DNA of 64,000 nucleotides, from the NCBI GenBank assembly GCA_900469475.1, contig UBXG01000028.1, positions 95,618 to 159,617 of the forward strand, written 5' to 3'. A program made the translations under genes and the position numbers. Positions 27,234 through 36,304 of the stretch are shown piece after piece. The DNA comes from Hyphomicrobiales bacterium. GTDB lineage: Bacteria; Pseudomonadota; Alphaproteobacteria; Rhizobiales; Rhizobiaceae. The notes beneath the pieces are model-generated. The model searched no databases and was not told where the DNA came from. It saw only the letters and a list, made by a program, of their open reading frames with translations. The stretch's first letter is position 1; every line of letters begins with the position of its first letter.

Positions 27234-28229
27234 ATGTCCGATACATTCCAGGCAATGGTCATCGACATGGCCGATGGCAAGCCGCAGGCCGGCTTCCGCC
27301 AGCTTTCACTCTCCGATCTGCCGGATCATGATGTTCTCGTCGAGGTTCATTATTCGACCGTCAATTACAAGGATGGTCTTGCCCTAACCGGCAAGGGACG
27401 GATAGCCCGGCGTACTCCCATGGTCGGAGGTATCGACCTTGCCGGAATCGTGGTTGAATCCCGATCGGACAAATGGGCGCCCGGCGACAAGGTCATCGTC
27501 AACGGCTGGGGCCTGTCCGAAACAGAATGGGGCGGATATTCGCGATTTCAGCGCCTGAAAGCGGAATGGCTGATCGCACTGCCCGAAACCTTCAGTCTTT
27601 CGCAGGCAATGGCAATTGGAACGGCCGGCTACACGGCGGCGCTGTGTGTCAATGCACTTGAGGATTGGGGCACGATCGCCAACGATGATCGCGAAATTCT
27701 CGTGACCGGTGCGGCGGGCGGTGTCGGCTCGGTGGCGATCAGCCTGCTTGCGGACAAGGGTTACAAAGTAACCGCATCAACCGGCCGCCCGGAAACGCGG
27801 GACTATCTCGGGTCGCTCGGCGCGAGCGCTTTCGTTGACCGAGCATCGCTTTCAGAAAAGGGTGGCCCTCTACAAAAGGAGCGCTGGGCCGGAGTAATTG
27901 ATTCCGTTGGCTCGACGACGCTTGCAAACGCACTTTCACAGACTGTCTACGGCGGGGCTGTTGCTGCCTGTGGCCTTGCGGCAGGCGCAGATCTGCCGGC
28001 AACGGTTCTCCCGCATATCCTGCGCGGCGTGGCACTGCTTGGCATTGATTCCGTTATGGCACCGATGCCCAAACGAATCCGCGCATGGCAGACCCTGGCC
28101 GAACACCTGAAAGCAGAAAGGATCGGGACATTGGCGAGGATCGAGCCCTTCTCCAAGCTCCCGAGCCTCGCTCAGGATATCGTCGAGGGCAAAATCAGGG
28201 GGCGTGTCGTGGTGGAGATCGCACCGTAA
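27234..28229 (+). CDS. acuI: Acrylyl-CoA reductase AcuI-like / YhdH-family NADPH quinone reductase
   Basis: This 331-residue zinc-free medium-chain reductase has substrate-domain motifs VEVHYSTVNYKDGLA and GGIDLAGIV, and the Rossmann motif VTGAAGGVGSVAISLL near residue 160. The family includes AcuI, which reduces acrylyl-CoA to propionyl-CoA with NADPH, and E. coli YhdH. AAAGGGGGA precedes the ATG at ribosome-site distance. It follows the GntR gene by 39 nt in the same direction. A CoA-ester reductase fits the CoA-producing operon next door, but substrate assignment is by family only. Confidence 0.8.
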   Translation: MSDTFQAMVIDMADGKPQAGFRQLSLSDLPDHDVLVEVHYSTVNYKDGLALTGKGRIARRTPMVGGIDLAGIVVESRSDKWAPGDKVIVNGWGLSETEWGGYSRFQRLKAEWLIALPETFSLSQAMAIGTAGYTAALCVNALEDWGTIANDDREILVTGAAGGVGSVAISLLADKGYKVTASTGRPETRDYLGSLGASAFVDRASLSEKGGPLQKERWAGVIDSVGSTTLANALSQTVYGGAVAACGLAAGADLPATVLPHILRGVALLGIDSVMAPMPKRIRAWQTLAEHLKAERIGTLARIEPFSKLPSLAQDIVEGKIRGRVVVEIAP

Positions 28230-28745
28230 GGCTGCTCCCACCCGCGATCTGCCCTACCGTAAATCGCCATTGCCAGATGTCATGCCGAGAATGAGCAGCC
28301 GTTGCGATCGGCTCTCATCCTCGGAGCAATCGCCGCATATCCACCGGGTAGCTGGTGCCTCGAAGCACGTAGTATTGACAGCTCATGGTAGGGGCATCAC
28401 ACCCGACCATCCTCATCCCAAGGCACAAGAGCGACCGGAGGATAGGGATGAGAAAAGGTCCTGCGCCTGGTGATTTCAGCAAGCACCTACTCCGCAAAGT
28501 CGCCTGGTGTCCACTGGAGGGCTATTGCGGCCGACACCATACCGGATGATCGGCGTTACAATTTTCATCAGATCGCGTTGCCACGCCTCGGAAATCAGCA
28601 AATCTTCCGGCGCATTTTGGCGATTTTCTTCTATCCTTATGATATTTATATGAAACTATAATTTCACATAAAATGGCATGAAATCTGCTTCTCTTTTCCT
28701 GACTGGGCGAAAGCTCGGCAGCAATTCATAAAGGAGGGAAACAGC
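28230..28745. other. Non-coding stretch upstream of the peptide-type importer
   Basis: No convincing gene occurs in these 516 bases; the short frames lack family features and ribosome sites. The right third turns AT-rich and holds the promoter/operator described at 28651-28666. AAGGAGGGAAACAGC just before 28746 is the ribosome site of the next gene. Confidence 0.5.
28651..28666 (+). promoter_or_regulatory. TGAAA-N6-TTTCA dyad containing a TATAAT box
   Basis: TGAAACTATAATTTCA is a perfect 5-bp inverted repeat, and the spacer region supplies TATAAT (28657-28662), a consensus -10 box. The -35 region is weak. TGAAA/TTTCA dyads are typical of RpiR-type sites, and the operon it precedes ends in an RpiR gene (35098-36033). 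A protein bound here would block the polymerase. Confidence 0.5.
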
Positions 28746-30398
28746 ATGACCAGAACATCATCGAATACCCAACATGACACCGGCCTGATTGCGACCCTTC
28801 AGACGATGGCGGCGGCCGGCTTCGCGGCCATCGTCCTAACGGCGGCGGCCGCAGATCCGGCGCTTGCAGCGGGGACGCTGCGCATCGGCATGACGGCTTC
28901 CGACATTCCGCTCACCACCGGCCAGACCGACCAGGGCGGCGAAGGTCAGCGCTTCATGGGCTACACGGTCTACAATTCGCTAATCGAATGGGACCTGTCG
29001 AGCGCCGACAAGCCCTCTGCTCTCATCCCGAGCCTCGCCACGTCCTGGCAGGTGGATGCGACCGACAAAACTAAGTGGACCTTTAAGCTGCGGGACGGCG
29101 TCAAGTTCCATGACGGCAGCGTGTTCAATGCCGATGCCGTCGTTTGGAACCTCGACAAGCTTTTGAAGTCCGACGCGCCGCAGTTCGACAAGCGCCAGTC
29201 GGCGCAGGGCAAGTCGCGTATTCCTGGCGTTGCGTCCTACAAGGCGATCGATCCTCTGACGGTGGAGATCACCACCAATGGACCCGATGCAACGCTTCCC
29301 TACCAGCTGAGCTGGATCCTCATGTCCTCGCCGGCAAACTGGGAGAAGCAGGGCAAGAACTGGGATACCGTTGCCCAGAAGCCCTCCGGTACCGGTCCCT
29401 GGAAGCTCGAAAACGGCTTTACCCCACGCGAGCGCGCCGAGTTGACCCCGAACAAGGAGTATTGGGACAAGGCGCGCATCCCGAAGCTCGATAAACTGGT
29501 GCTGATCCCGCTGCCAGAGCCGAACACCCGCGTCGCCGCCCTGCGCTCGGGCCAGGTAGACTGGATCGAGGCCCCGGCGCCGGATTCGGTGAAGTCGCTG
29601 AAGGACGCCGGCTTCAAGGTCATCACCAATTCCTACCCGCATAACTGGACCTGGCATCTATCGCGCATCGAAGGTTCGCCGTGGAACGACATCCGCATTC
29701 GCAAGGCCGCCAACCTCGCGGTCGACCGCACCGGCCTCAACGAACTGCTCGGCGGCCTATCGGTGCCGGCCCAAGGCTACATGCCGCCCGGCCACCAGTG
29801 GTTCGGCAAGCCGACCTTCAAGCTTGATTACAATGTCGAGGAAGCCAAGAAGCTGATGAAGGAAGCCGGCTACACGCCGGAAAAGCCGCTGACAACCAAG
29901 GTCATCATCTCCTCGTCTGGTTCCGGCCAAATGTTGCCGCTGCAGATGAACGAATACATCCAGCAGACGCTCGCCGAAGTCGGCATCAAGGTCGAATACG
30001 AGGTGATGGACTGGAACACGGTAATCAATGTCTGGCGCGCCGGTGCCAAGGATGCGAGCGCCAAGGGCGCCACGGCAATCAACTACAGTTACTTTATCCA
30101 GGATCCGTTCACGGCGATGATCCGTCAGTCGCAGTGCAACCTCGCTCCGCCGACCGGCACCAACTGGGGTTATTATTGCGACAAGGAGATGGACGCGTTG
30201 TTCGACAAGGTGCGCAACACTTTCGACGCCAAGGAACAGGACAAGGTGATGCAGCAGATTCACGAGAAATATGTGAACGATGCGCTGTTCTTGATGGTGA
30301 CGCATGATGTCAACCCGCGTGCCATGACGGCCAAGGTCAAGGGCTTCGTGCAGGCGCAGAATTGGTTCCAGGATTTCTCACCGATCTCGATAGAATGA
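28746..30398 (+). CDS. Dpp/Opp-type ABC transporter substrate-binding protein (family 5)
   Basis: This 550-residue periplasmic binding protein has a Sec signal peptide (hydrophobic stretch ending ALAAG near residue 42). Family-5 landmarks are TWKFKLRDGVKFHDGSVFNADAV rendered as a conserved block near residue 115, and RKAANLAVDR near residue 318. This family binds peptides, nickel, opines or glycosides. It heads the operon of two permeases, two ATPases, a racemase-fold protein and an RpiR regulator. Confidence 0.9.
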   Translation: MTRTSSNTQHDTGLIATLQTMAAAGFAAIVLTAAAADPALAAGTLRIGMTASDIPLTTGQTDQGGEGQRFMGYTVYNSLIEWDLSSADKPSALIPSLATSWQVDATDKTKWTFKLRDGVKFHDGSVFNADAVVWNLDKLLKSDAPQFDKRQSAQGKSRIPGVASYKAIDPLTVEITTNGPDATLPYQLSWILMSSPANWEKQGKNWDTVAQKPSGTGPWKLENGFTPRERAELTPNKEYWDKARIPKLDKLVLIPLPEPNTRVAALRSGQVDWIEAPAPDSVKSLKDAGFKVITNSYPHNWTWHLSRIEGSPWNDIRIRKAANLAVDRTGLNELLGGLSVPAQGYMPPGHQWFGKPTFKLDYNVEEAKKLMKEAGYTPEKPLTTKVIISSSGSGQMLPLQMNEYIQQTLAEVGIKVEYEVMDWNTVINVWRAGAKDASAKGATAINYSYFIQDPFTAMIRQSQCNLAPPTGTNWGYYCDKEMDALFDKVRNTFDAKEQDKVMQQIHEKYVNDALFLMVTHDVNPRAMTAKVKGFVQAQNWFQDFSPISIE

Positions 30399-30485
30399 TT
30401 TCGAGCATGCGGTGCGCTGCCATTTGCACCACGGCGGCGCAACGCCTTTCATGATGCCCGATCAACCCTTTCCGGCGAGGACACC

Positions 30486-31439
30486 ATGCTGCTCTATGCC
30501 CTGAAACGATTGCTCCACGTCATCCCTGTCACGATCGGCGTCAGCATCGTCTGTTTCATGCTCATACATATCGCGCCGGGCGATCCGCTCGCCGCCATCC
30601 TGCCCTCGGACGCTTCCGCCGACATGCAGGCGCGGATGCGTGCCTTCTACGGCCTCGATCAGCCCCTACCCGTGCAATATGCGCTGTGGGCCTGGCATGC
30701 ACTGCAGGGTGATCTTGGCACTTCGATCGCCACCGGCCGTCCGGTGCTCGGTGAGATCCTCGATGCCTCGGTCAACTCGATCATCCTGGCGGTCGCCGCT
30801 GCCTTCATCGGTTTTGTGGCCGGCTTGACGCTCGGCTTCCTCGCCGGCGTTTTCCGCGGCGGCTGGATCGACCGGCTGGCCTCAGCGGTGTCAATGCTCG
30901 GCGTCAGCGTCCCGCATTACTGGCTCGGCATGGTGCTGGTGATCGCCTTCTCCGTCACGCTCGGCTGGCTACCGGCAATGGGAGGCGGGCCGGAAGGGTC
31001 ATCGGGCCGCAGCCTGAGCTGGGCCTATCTGCAGTTCCTCATCCTGCCGGCAGTGACCATGTCGGTCATCCCCATGGGAATCATCGCCCGTACCATCCGC
31101 TCGCTGGTGGCCGACATCCTTTCCCAGGATTTCACCCAGGCACTCGCGGCTAAGGGACTGATGACGCGACAAATCCTACGGCACGTGGTGCGCAACGCGG
31201 CGCCTACCGCGCTTTCGGTCATGGGCCTGCAGCTCGGCTATCTCCTGGGCGGCTCGATCCTGATCGAGACCGTCTTCTCTTGGCCGGGCACCGGCTTCCT
31301 CCTGAACGGAGCGATCTTCACCCGGGATCTGCCGATCCTGCAGGGCACGATCTTGGTGCTGGCAATGTTCTTCGTTTTCCTCAACCTGGTGGTCGACGTG
31401 CTGCAGAGCGTGATCGATCCACGCATCCAGAGGAACTGA
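30486..31439 (+). CDS. Peptide-type ABC transporter permease (DppB-like)
   Basis: This 317-residue inner-membrane permease has the conserved N-terminus (MLLYALKRLLHVIPV), the periplasmic segment AILPSDASADMQARMRAFYGLDQP and about six helices, ending in DPRIQ as typical DppB proteins do. The permease loop (QALAAKGLMTRQILRHVVRN) is near residue 218. It lies 87 nt after the binding-protein gene. Confidence 0.9.
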   Translation: MLLYALKRLLHVIPVTIGVSIVCFMLIHIAPGDPLAAILPSDASADMQARMRAFYGLDQPLPVQYALWAWHALQGDLGTSIATGRPVLGEILDASVNSIILAVAAAFIGFVAGLTLGFLAGVFRGGWIDRLASAVSMLGVSVPHYWLGMVLVIAFSVTLGWLPAMGGGPEGSSGRSLSWAYLQFLILPAVTMSVIPMGIIARTIRSLVADILSQDFTQALAAKGLMTRQILRHVVRNAAPTALSVMGLQLGYLLGGSILIETVFSWPGTGFLLNGAIFTRDLPILQGTILVLAMFFVFLNLVVDVLQSVIDPRIQRN

Positions 31440-31441
31440 CC

Positions 31442-32332
31442 ATGACCGTCGTCACTGCAGACATTTCGGTTCGCGCACCTGACATCGCCAGGTCCCCGGG
31501 CTTCTGGAGCGGCGTACTGCGCCGCCTCCGTCATGATCCCGTCGCGATCACGGCGCTGGCGATCCTCATCATCCTCGTGCTGATCGCGATCCTGGCACCC
31601 TATATCGCGCCCTACGACCCGTCGAAGGGCAGCGTCATTCGCCGCCTGAAGCCGATTGGCACAGAAGGTTATATCCTCGGCACGGACGAACTCGGCCGCG
31701 ACATGCTGTCCCGGCTGATCTACGGCGCCCGGCTGTCGCTGATCATGGGTGTCGTGCCGGTGCCAGTCGCCTTCGTGATCGGCTCGGCGATTGGTATCAT
31801 CGCCGGTTACGCCGGCGGTCTCGTCAACACGTTGATCATGCGCACCATCGACGTGTTCTATGCCTTCCCTTCGGTGCTTCTGGCGGTCGCGCTCTCAGGT
31901 GCGCTCGGATCAGGACTCACCAACGCGCTCGTCTCGTTGACCGTGGTGTTCATCCCACAGATCGCCCGCGTCGCTGAAAGCGTCACGACACAAGTGCGCA
32001 AGCTCGATTACGTCGATGCCGCCCGTGCCTCCGGCGCCCCGCCGGCCACAATCATCCGGGTGCATATCCTCGGCAACGTTCTCGGGCCGATCTTCGTTTT
32101 TGCGACCAGCCTGATCTCGGTGTCGATGATCCTCGCCTCCGGCCTCTCCTTCCTCGGGCTCGGTGTGCGCCCACCGGATGCCGAATGGGGGCTGATGCTC
32201 AATACGCTGAGAACGGCGATCTACAACAACCCGTTCGTGGCCGCCCTTCCCGGCGTGATGATCTTCATCACCTCGATCTGCTTCAATCTTTTCTCAGACG
32301 GGCTGCGCTCAGCCATGGACGTGAAATCATGA
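31442..32332 (+). CDS. Peptide-type ABC transporter permease (DppC-like)
   Basis: This 296-residue inner-membrane protein shows the DppC landmarks LGTDELGRDMLSRLIYGARLSL and DAARASGAPPATIIRVHILGN (coupling loop), then AEWGLMLN near the C-terminus. The ATG at 31442 is three bases after the DppB-like stop with AGGAACTG upstream. It overlaps the next gene by four bases (ATGA). Confidence 0.9.
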   Translation: MTVVTADISVRAPDIARSPGFWSGVLRRLRHDPVAITALAILIILVLIAILAPYIAPYDPSKGSVIRRLKPIGTEGYILGTDELGRDMLSRLIYGARLSLIMGVVPVPVAFVIGSAIGIIAGYAGGLVNTLIMRTIDVFYAFPSVLLAVALSGALGSGLTNALVSLTVVFIPQIARVAESVTTQVRKLDYVDAARASGAPPATIIRVHILGNVLGPIFVFATSLISVSMILASGLSFLGLGVRPPDAEWGLMLNTLRTAIYNNPFVAALPGVMIFITSICFNLFSDGLRSAMDVKS

Positions 32333-33390
32333 TCAGCATCGTTGAAAAACCGGCCTACGACCTGCCCGTCGGCGAACGCGGCGGCCCAGCCCAGCCGCTG
32401 ATTTCCGCCCGCGGCCTGCTCAAGCATTTTCCGGTGAAGGGAAGCGGCTTCCTGAGGCCCAAAAAGGCCGTCCGCGCCGTCGACGGTGTCGATTTCGACA
32501 TCCTCAAGGGCGAAACACTCGGCATCGTCGGCGAAAGCGGTTGCGGCAAGTCGACTACGGCGCGCCTGCTCATGCAGCTCATCGTGCCGGACCGGGGCGA
32601 TATCCTGTTCGACGGCGAAAAGGTCGGCGAGGCGCTGGCGCTCGCAGATTACCGCCGCCAGGTGCAGATGGTCTTCCAGGACAGTTACGCATCGCTCAAT
32701 CCGCGTCTGACGATCGAGGAATCCATAGCCTTTGCCCCGCGCGTCCACGGCGTGCCTACCGCCAAGGCGATCGCGAGGGTCCATGACCTGCTCTTCCGGG
32801 TCGGGCTGGAACCATCCCGATTTGCCGGCCGCTATCCGCATGAACTGTCCGGCGGCCAGCGCCAGCGCGTCAACATCGCTCGCGCCTTGGCGCTCGAACC
32901 ACGTCTCGTCATTCTCGACGAGGCAGTCTCGGCACTCGACAAGTCCGTCGAGGCGCAGGTGCTGAACCTGCTGCTCGATTTGAAGCGGGATTTCGGCCTG
33001 ACCTACCTGTTCATCTCCCACGACTTAAACGTCGTGCGCTTCATGTGCGACCGGGTGATGGTCATGTATCTCGGCAAGGTTGCCGAAGTCGGCAGCCGCG
33101 AGGCGATCTTCGACAATACCCGGCATCCCTATTCGTCGGCGCTGCTTGCCTCGATGCCGAAGATGGACCCGTCCGCGCGGACCACGGAGCCGCCGCTTTC
33201 CGGCGACCCGCCCAACCCGATCGATCCGCCGTCCGGCTGCCGTTTCCACACACGCTGTTCGTTTGCCGAAAACGTGTGCAGCGAAAAGCTACCGCCGCTC
33301 ACCGACGTGTCAGCAAGCCAGGCGGCCGCCTGCCTGATGTCCATACCGGGATCCGGCCACGGCCGCGCGCCGGCCCCGATGGAGGCCTGA
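32329..33390 (+). CDS. Peptide-type ABC transporter ATPase (DppF-like)
   Basis: This 353-residue ATPase shows Walker A GESGCGKST, signature LSGGQRQRVNIARALAL, Walker B LVILDEAVSALDKS, and the C-terminal oligopeptide-transporter domain with cysteines CRFHTRCSFAENVC. These resemble the [4Fe-4S]-binding region found in some Dpp/Opp ATPases. The start is the ATG in the ATGA overlap at 32329. The DppF-like gene precedes the DppD-like gene, reversed from the usual order. Confidence 0.9.
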   Translation: MISIVEKPAYDLPVGERGGPAQPLISARGLLKHFPVKGSGFLRPKKAVRAVDGVDFDILKGETLGIVGESGCGKSTTARLLMQLIVPDRGDILFDGEKVGEALALADYRRQVQMVFQDSYASLNPRLTIEESIAFAPRVHGVPTAKAIARVHDLLFRVGLEPSRFAGRYPHELSGGQRQRVNIARALALEPRLVILDEAVSALDKSVEAQVLNLLLDLKRDFGLTYLFISHDLNVVRFMCDRVMVMYLGKVAEVGSREAIFDNTRHPYSSALLASMPKMDPSARTTEPPLSGDPPNPIDPPSGCRFHTRCSFAENVCSEKLPPLTDVSASQAAACLMSIPGSGHGRAPAPMEA

Positions 33391-33391
33391 G

Positions 33392-34357
33392 ATGCATAGC
33401 GATGCGATGATCAACATCAACAACCTTTCCGTCACATTCAACCGCGGCCGTAAGCCCGTGAAGGCCGTCACCGGCGTCAGCCTGTCGGTCCGGCCCGGCG
33501 AGGTGGTGGCGCTGCTTGGCGAATCGGGCTCCGGCAAGAGCGTCACCATGCGCTCGCTGCTGCGCCTGCATCCGAAAGGCACGAAAATCGAAGGCTCGAT
33601 GTTCGTCGCGGGGCAGGATGTGATGGGGCTTTCCTCGCGCGACCTTTCGGGGCTGCGCGGCGCAGTCGTCTCGATGGTTTTCCAGGAGCCGCGGCTGGCG
33701 CTCGACCCGGTCTACACGCTCGGCCGGCAGATCGAAGAGACGATTATGCGGCACGAACGCATTTCGCGGTCGGAAGCGGCGGCGCGGGCGCTTGCGCTTT
33801 TCCAGAAGGTGAGGATCCCCTCCCCCGAGCGCCGGCTGCAGAACTATCCGCATGAAATGTCGGGCGGCATGCTGCAGCGGTCGATGATCGCCATGGCGCT
33901 TGCCTGCAATCCGAAGGTCCTGCTCGCCGATGAGCCGACGACGGCACTCGACGCTACCGTGCAGATCCAGATCTTGCTCTTGATCCGCGAGCTTCAGAAG
34001 GAATACGGCCTCGCGGTCATCTTCGTGACCCACGATATCGGCGTCGCCGCCGAAGTCGCGGACCGGATCGCCGTCATGTATGCCGGGCGGATCGTTGAAG
34101 AAGGCAAGGTGGCGGACATCATCCGCGACCCGCGGCACCCCTACACGCGAGGACTACTCGGCGCCCGCGTCGAGCTCGCCAATGGCCGTGACCGGCTGAT
34201 CACCATTCCCGGCGCGCCCCCGGATCTCGCCAACATGCCGGCCGGTTGCGCATTCGCGCCGCGCTGCCCCCAAGTTTCCGATCTCTGCCGAACCGAAATA
34301 CCTGCGCTTATGGCAGCCGATGAAACCTCGAAGGTCGCCTGTGTGCAATATGCCTGA
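33392..34357 (+). CDS. Peptide-type ABC transporter ATPase (DppD-like)
   Basis: This 321-residue ATPase shows Walker A GESGSGKS, signature MSGGMLQRSMIAMALACNP, Walker B VLLADEPTTALDATVQ and the C-terminal cysteine motif CAFAPRCPQVSDLC. It pairs with the preceding DppF-like ATPase to drive the importer. It begins one base after that gene ends. Confidence 0.9.
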   Translation: MHSDAMININNLSVTFNRGRKPVKAVTGVSLSVRPGEVVALLGESGSGKSVTMRSLLRLHPKGTKIEGSMFVAGQDVMGLSSRDLSGLRGAVVSMVFQEPRLALDPVYTLGRQIEETIMRHERISRSEAAARALALFQKVRIPSPERRLQNYPHEMSGGMLQRSMIAMALACNPKVLLADEPTTALDATVQIQILLLIRELQKEYGLAVIFVTHDIGVAAEVADRIAVMYAGRIVEEGKVADIIRDPRHPYTRGLLGARVELANGRDRLITIPGAPPDLANMPAGCAFAPRCPQVSDLCRTEIPALMAADETSKVACVQYA

Positions 34358-34420
34358 AGAGGGCTAGGATGATGAAAAACAGACAAAGGGAGGCGGCCGG
34401 CGGAACATACCGGTCTCGAC

Positions 34421-35101
34421 ATGAAGCACATCACCTTGATTAACCCCAACACGTCGCGGAAGACCACTGCGATGATGACGGAGATCGCCCGAAAATATCT
34501 TCCCGAGGATTTCACCATTGAGGGCGTCACCGCCGCCCGGGGTGTACCGATGATCCTCGACGCCGCGGCGCTTTCGGCAGCAGCGGAGGGCGTTGTAGAG
34601 ATGGGGGTCGCCGCGGCCGGCCGCTCGGACGGGCTGATCGTCAGCGCCTTCGGAGATCCGGGGCTCGAGCGGCTGAGGGAGGTCTCCGGCATTGCGGCGG
34701 TCGGCATCTGCGAGGCGAGCATGCTGGAAGCTTCCGCCGGCGGACGGCGCTTCGGCATCGCGACCGTAACGCCCGACCTTGTCGGAAGCTTCGCATCAAA
34801 GGCCGATGCGCTGGGTATCTCCCCGCTCTTCACGGGCACGCGGCTGACGAGCGGCGACCCGGTCGCGCTCGCCTCCGATCTCGAACGCCTGCACGCGGCA
34901 CTCGCGGTCGCCGTGCGCGAATGCTTCGAAAAGGACAGGGCGGAAGCCGTCATCATCGGCGGCGGGCCACTCGGACAAGCGGCCGATGACCTGCAGCGGC
35001 TGATGTTTGCGCCGGTGATCGCGCCGATCCGCTCCGCCGTCGAACTTCTCCTGTCCCGTATCGCCGGGCTGCGGACGGCAAATGCGGGGCCACGGCGATG
35101 A
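34421..35101 (+). CDS. Asp/Glu/hydantoin racemase-fold protein lacking the usual catalytic cysteines
   Basis: This 226-residue protein has the tandem alpha/beta racemase fold, opening ITLINPNTSRKTT. In hydantoin and Asp/Glu racemases the catalytic pair is Cys in an ACF-DPG segment and a second Cys in a LGCAGM-like segment. Here these read SAFGDPG (about residue 76) and IIGGGPLG (about residue 178), with no cysteine. The only cysteines are in GICEAS and RECFEK. The protein may therefore use another chemistry or bind without racemising. It sits after the importer ATPases and overlaps the RpiR gene (ATGA), so it acts on or senses the imported compound. Fold is confident, activity open. Confidence 0.75.
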   Translation: MKHITLINPNTSRKTTAMMTEIARKYLPEDFTIEGVTAARGVPMILDAAALSAAAEGVVEMGVAAAGRSDGLIVSAFGDPGLERLREVSGIAAVGICEASMLEASAGGRRFGIATVTPDLVGSFASKADALGISPLFTGTRLTSGDPVALASDLERLHAALAVAVRECFEKDRAEAVIIGGGPLGQAADDLQRLMFAPVIAPIRSAVELLLSRIAGLRTANAGPRR

Positions 35102-36033
35102 GCGCATCGCGCCGTCACCGGGATGCTTTTTCTGTTGCAAGCCCGAGAGCTCCACGCGAAATTCCGCCCCCTGATGTCTTGGAGGAGCTTCCGGTGCCGA
35201 AGGATAGATCGTTCCTGTATCGCGTGAGGCAGGCCTTGCCCGATCTGCATCCCGCCGAAAAGCGGCTCGGCGAATTCGTTTGCGATTTTCCGGGCGAACT
35301 CGCCAGCTATTCGGCGCAGGAACTTGCGGCCCTTGCACATGTCTCAAAGGCGACCGTCACCCGCTTCATCCAGCGCCTCGGTTACCAGACCTATGAAGAA
35401 GCGCGCCGCCACGCGCGCGCGGAAAAACAGACGGGATCGCGGCTGTTCCTGACGGCGGCGGCCGATGCGTCGGCGGCACAGTCGATGCAGGCGCATGTCG
35501 CGCAAGGCATCGCCAATCTGGAAGCAACGTTTCTCTCCATTTCCGATGGCCAGATCAGAGCCGTGACCGACGCCATGATGGCGGCCCGCAAGGTCTGGGT
35601 GCTCGGCTTCCGAAGCAGCCATCCTTTCGCCTCCTACCTGCAATGGCAGTTGACGCAGGTGATCGAGGAAATTGTCGCGATCCCCGGCGCCGGGCAGACT
35701 TTGGGCGAACATCTCGTCAGCCTGCGGAAGGAGGATGTGGTGGTCTTCTTCGCCATGCGCCGCCGGATCGCCCAGGTCGACACCATTCTCGCACAGGTCC
35801 GCATGTCGAAGGCGAAGCTTCTCTACATCACCGACGAGGGCGCCGCGTTCGAAACCGGCGCGACCTGGCATTTCCAGTGCCAGACGCTCGCCCCCGGCCC
35901 GCTCTTCAATCACACCGCGGTCATGGCGCTATGCCACCTGCTGATCACCCGCTGCCTCGAAAAAGCCGGCGTGGAAGGGCGCAAGCGCCTACGCAACATC
36001 GAGGCGCTCAATGAAAGCCTGGAAGAACTCTGA
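35098..36033 (+). CDS. RpiR-family transcriptional regulator (HTH plus SIS domain)
   Basis: This 311-residue regulator has an RpiR helix-turn-helix at about residues 45-105 (SAQELAALAHVSKATVTRFIQRLG) and a SIS phosphosugar-binding-type domain at about residues 150-280 (VWVLGFRSSHPFASYLQW). An N-terminal extension of about 30 residues precedes the HTH. SIS-bearing RpiR proteins sense sugar phosphates or related ligands. Translational overlap with the racemase-fold gene suggests autoregulation of the operon, probably through the TGAAA-N6-TTTCA site at 28651. Confidence 0.9.
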   Translation: MSASRRHRDAFSVASPRAPREIPPPDVLEELPVPKDRSFLYRVRQALPDLHPAEKRLGEFVCDFPGELASYSAQELAALAHVSKATVTRFIQRLGYQTYEEARRHARAEKQTGSRLFLTAAADASAAQSMQAHVAQGIANLEATFLSISDGQIRAVTDAMMAARKVWVLGFRSSHPFASYLQWQLTQVIEEIVAIPGAGQTLGEHLVSLRKEDVVVFFAMRRRIAQVDTILAQVRMSKAKLLYITDEGAAFETGATWHFQCQTLAPGPLFNHTAVMALCHLLITRCLEKAGVEGRKRLRNIEALNESLEEL

Positions 36034-36304
36034 TGAAGCTCTTGAATGGATCAGAACCGACGACCCGGTTGTCACAAAAGTTATTTGTCTGAAATTCCTC
36101 AGTAACGGACATTGACTTTGTCCGCAGGAACGACCGATTTGAGGCCGTGCGCGGTCTGACTGCTTCGCGAACGCAAGATACGAAAGCTGCCGCAGGTTGC
36201 GGAAGTCCGTTTTCGGCCCAGGTGATCGTCCGCGCCAGCACCATGCTGAGCTGCCGTTGAATCCTTTGATGACGAGGGAACGCTCATCGAAAGAGCGGGA
36301 CACA
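36034..36304. other. Short gap without a recognised gene
   Basis: These 271 bases contain no frame with family features. Base composition is lower in GC than the flanking genes, and short fragments on the minus strand are unconvincing. Confidence 0.35.

Noticed and set aside
34421..35101. Calling the racemase-fold gene maleate isomerase NicE
   Set aside because: It is in a different operon more than 20 kb away, and the catalytic cysteines of maleate isomerases are not in place.
34141..35340. 399-codon minus-strand frame
   Set aside because: Antisense to the racemase-fold and RpiR genes; Ser/Arg/Pro-rich shadow.
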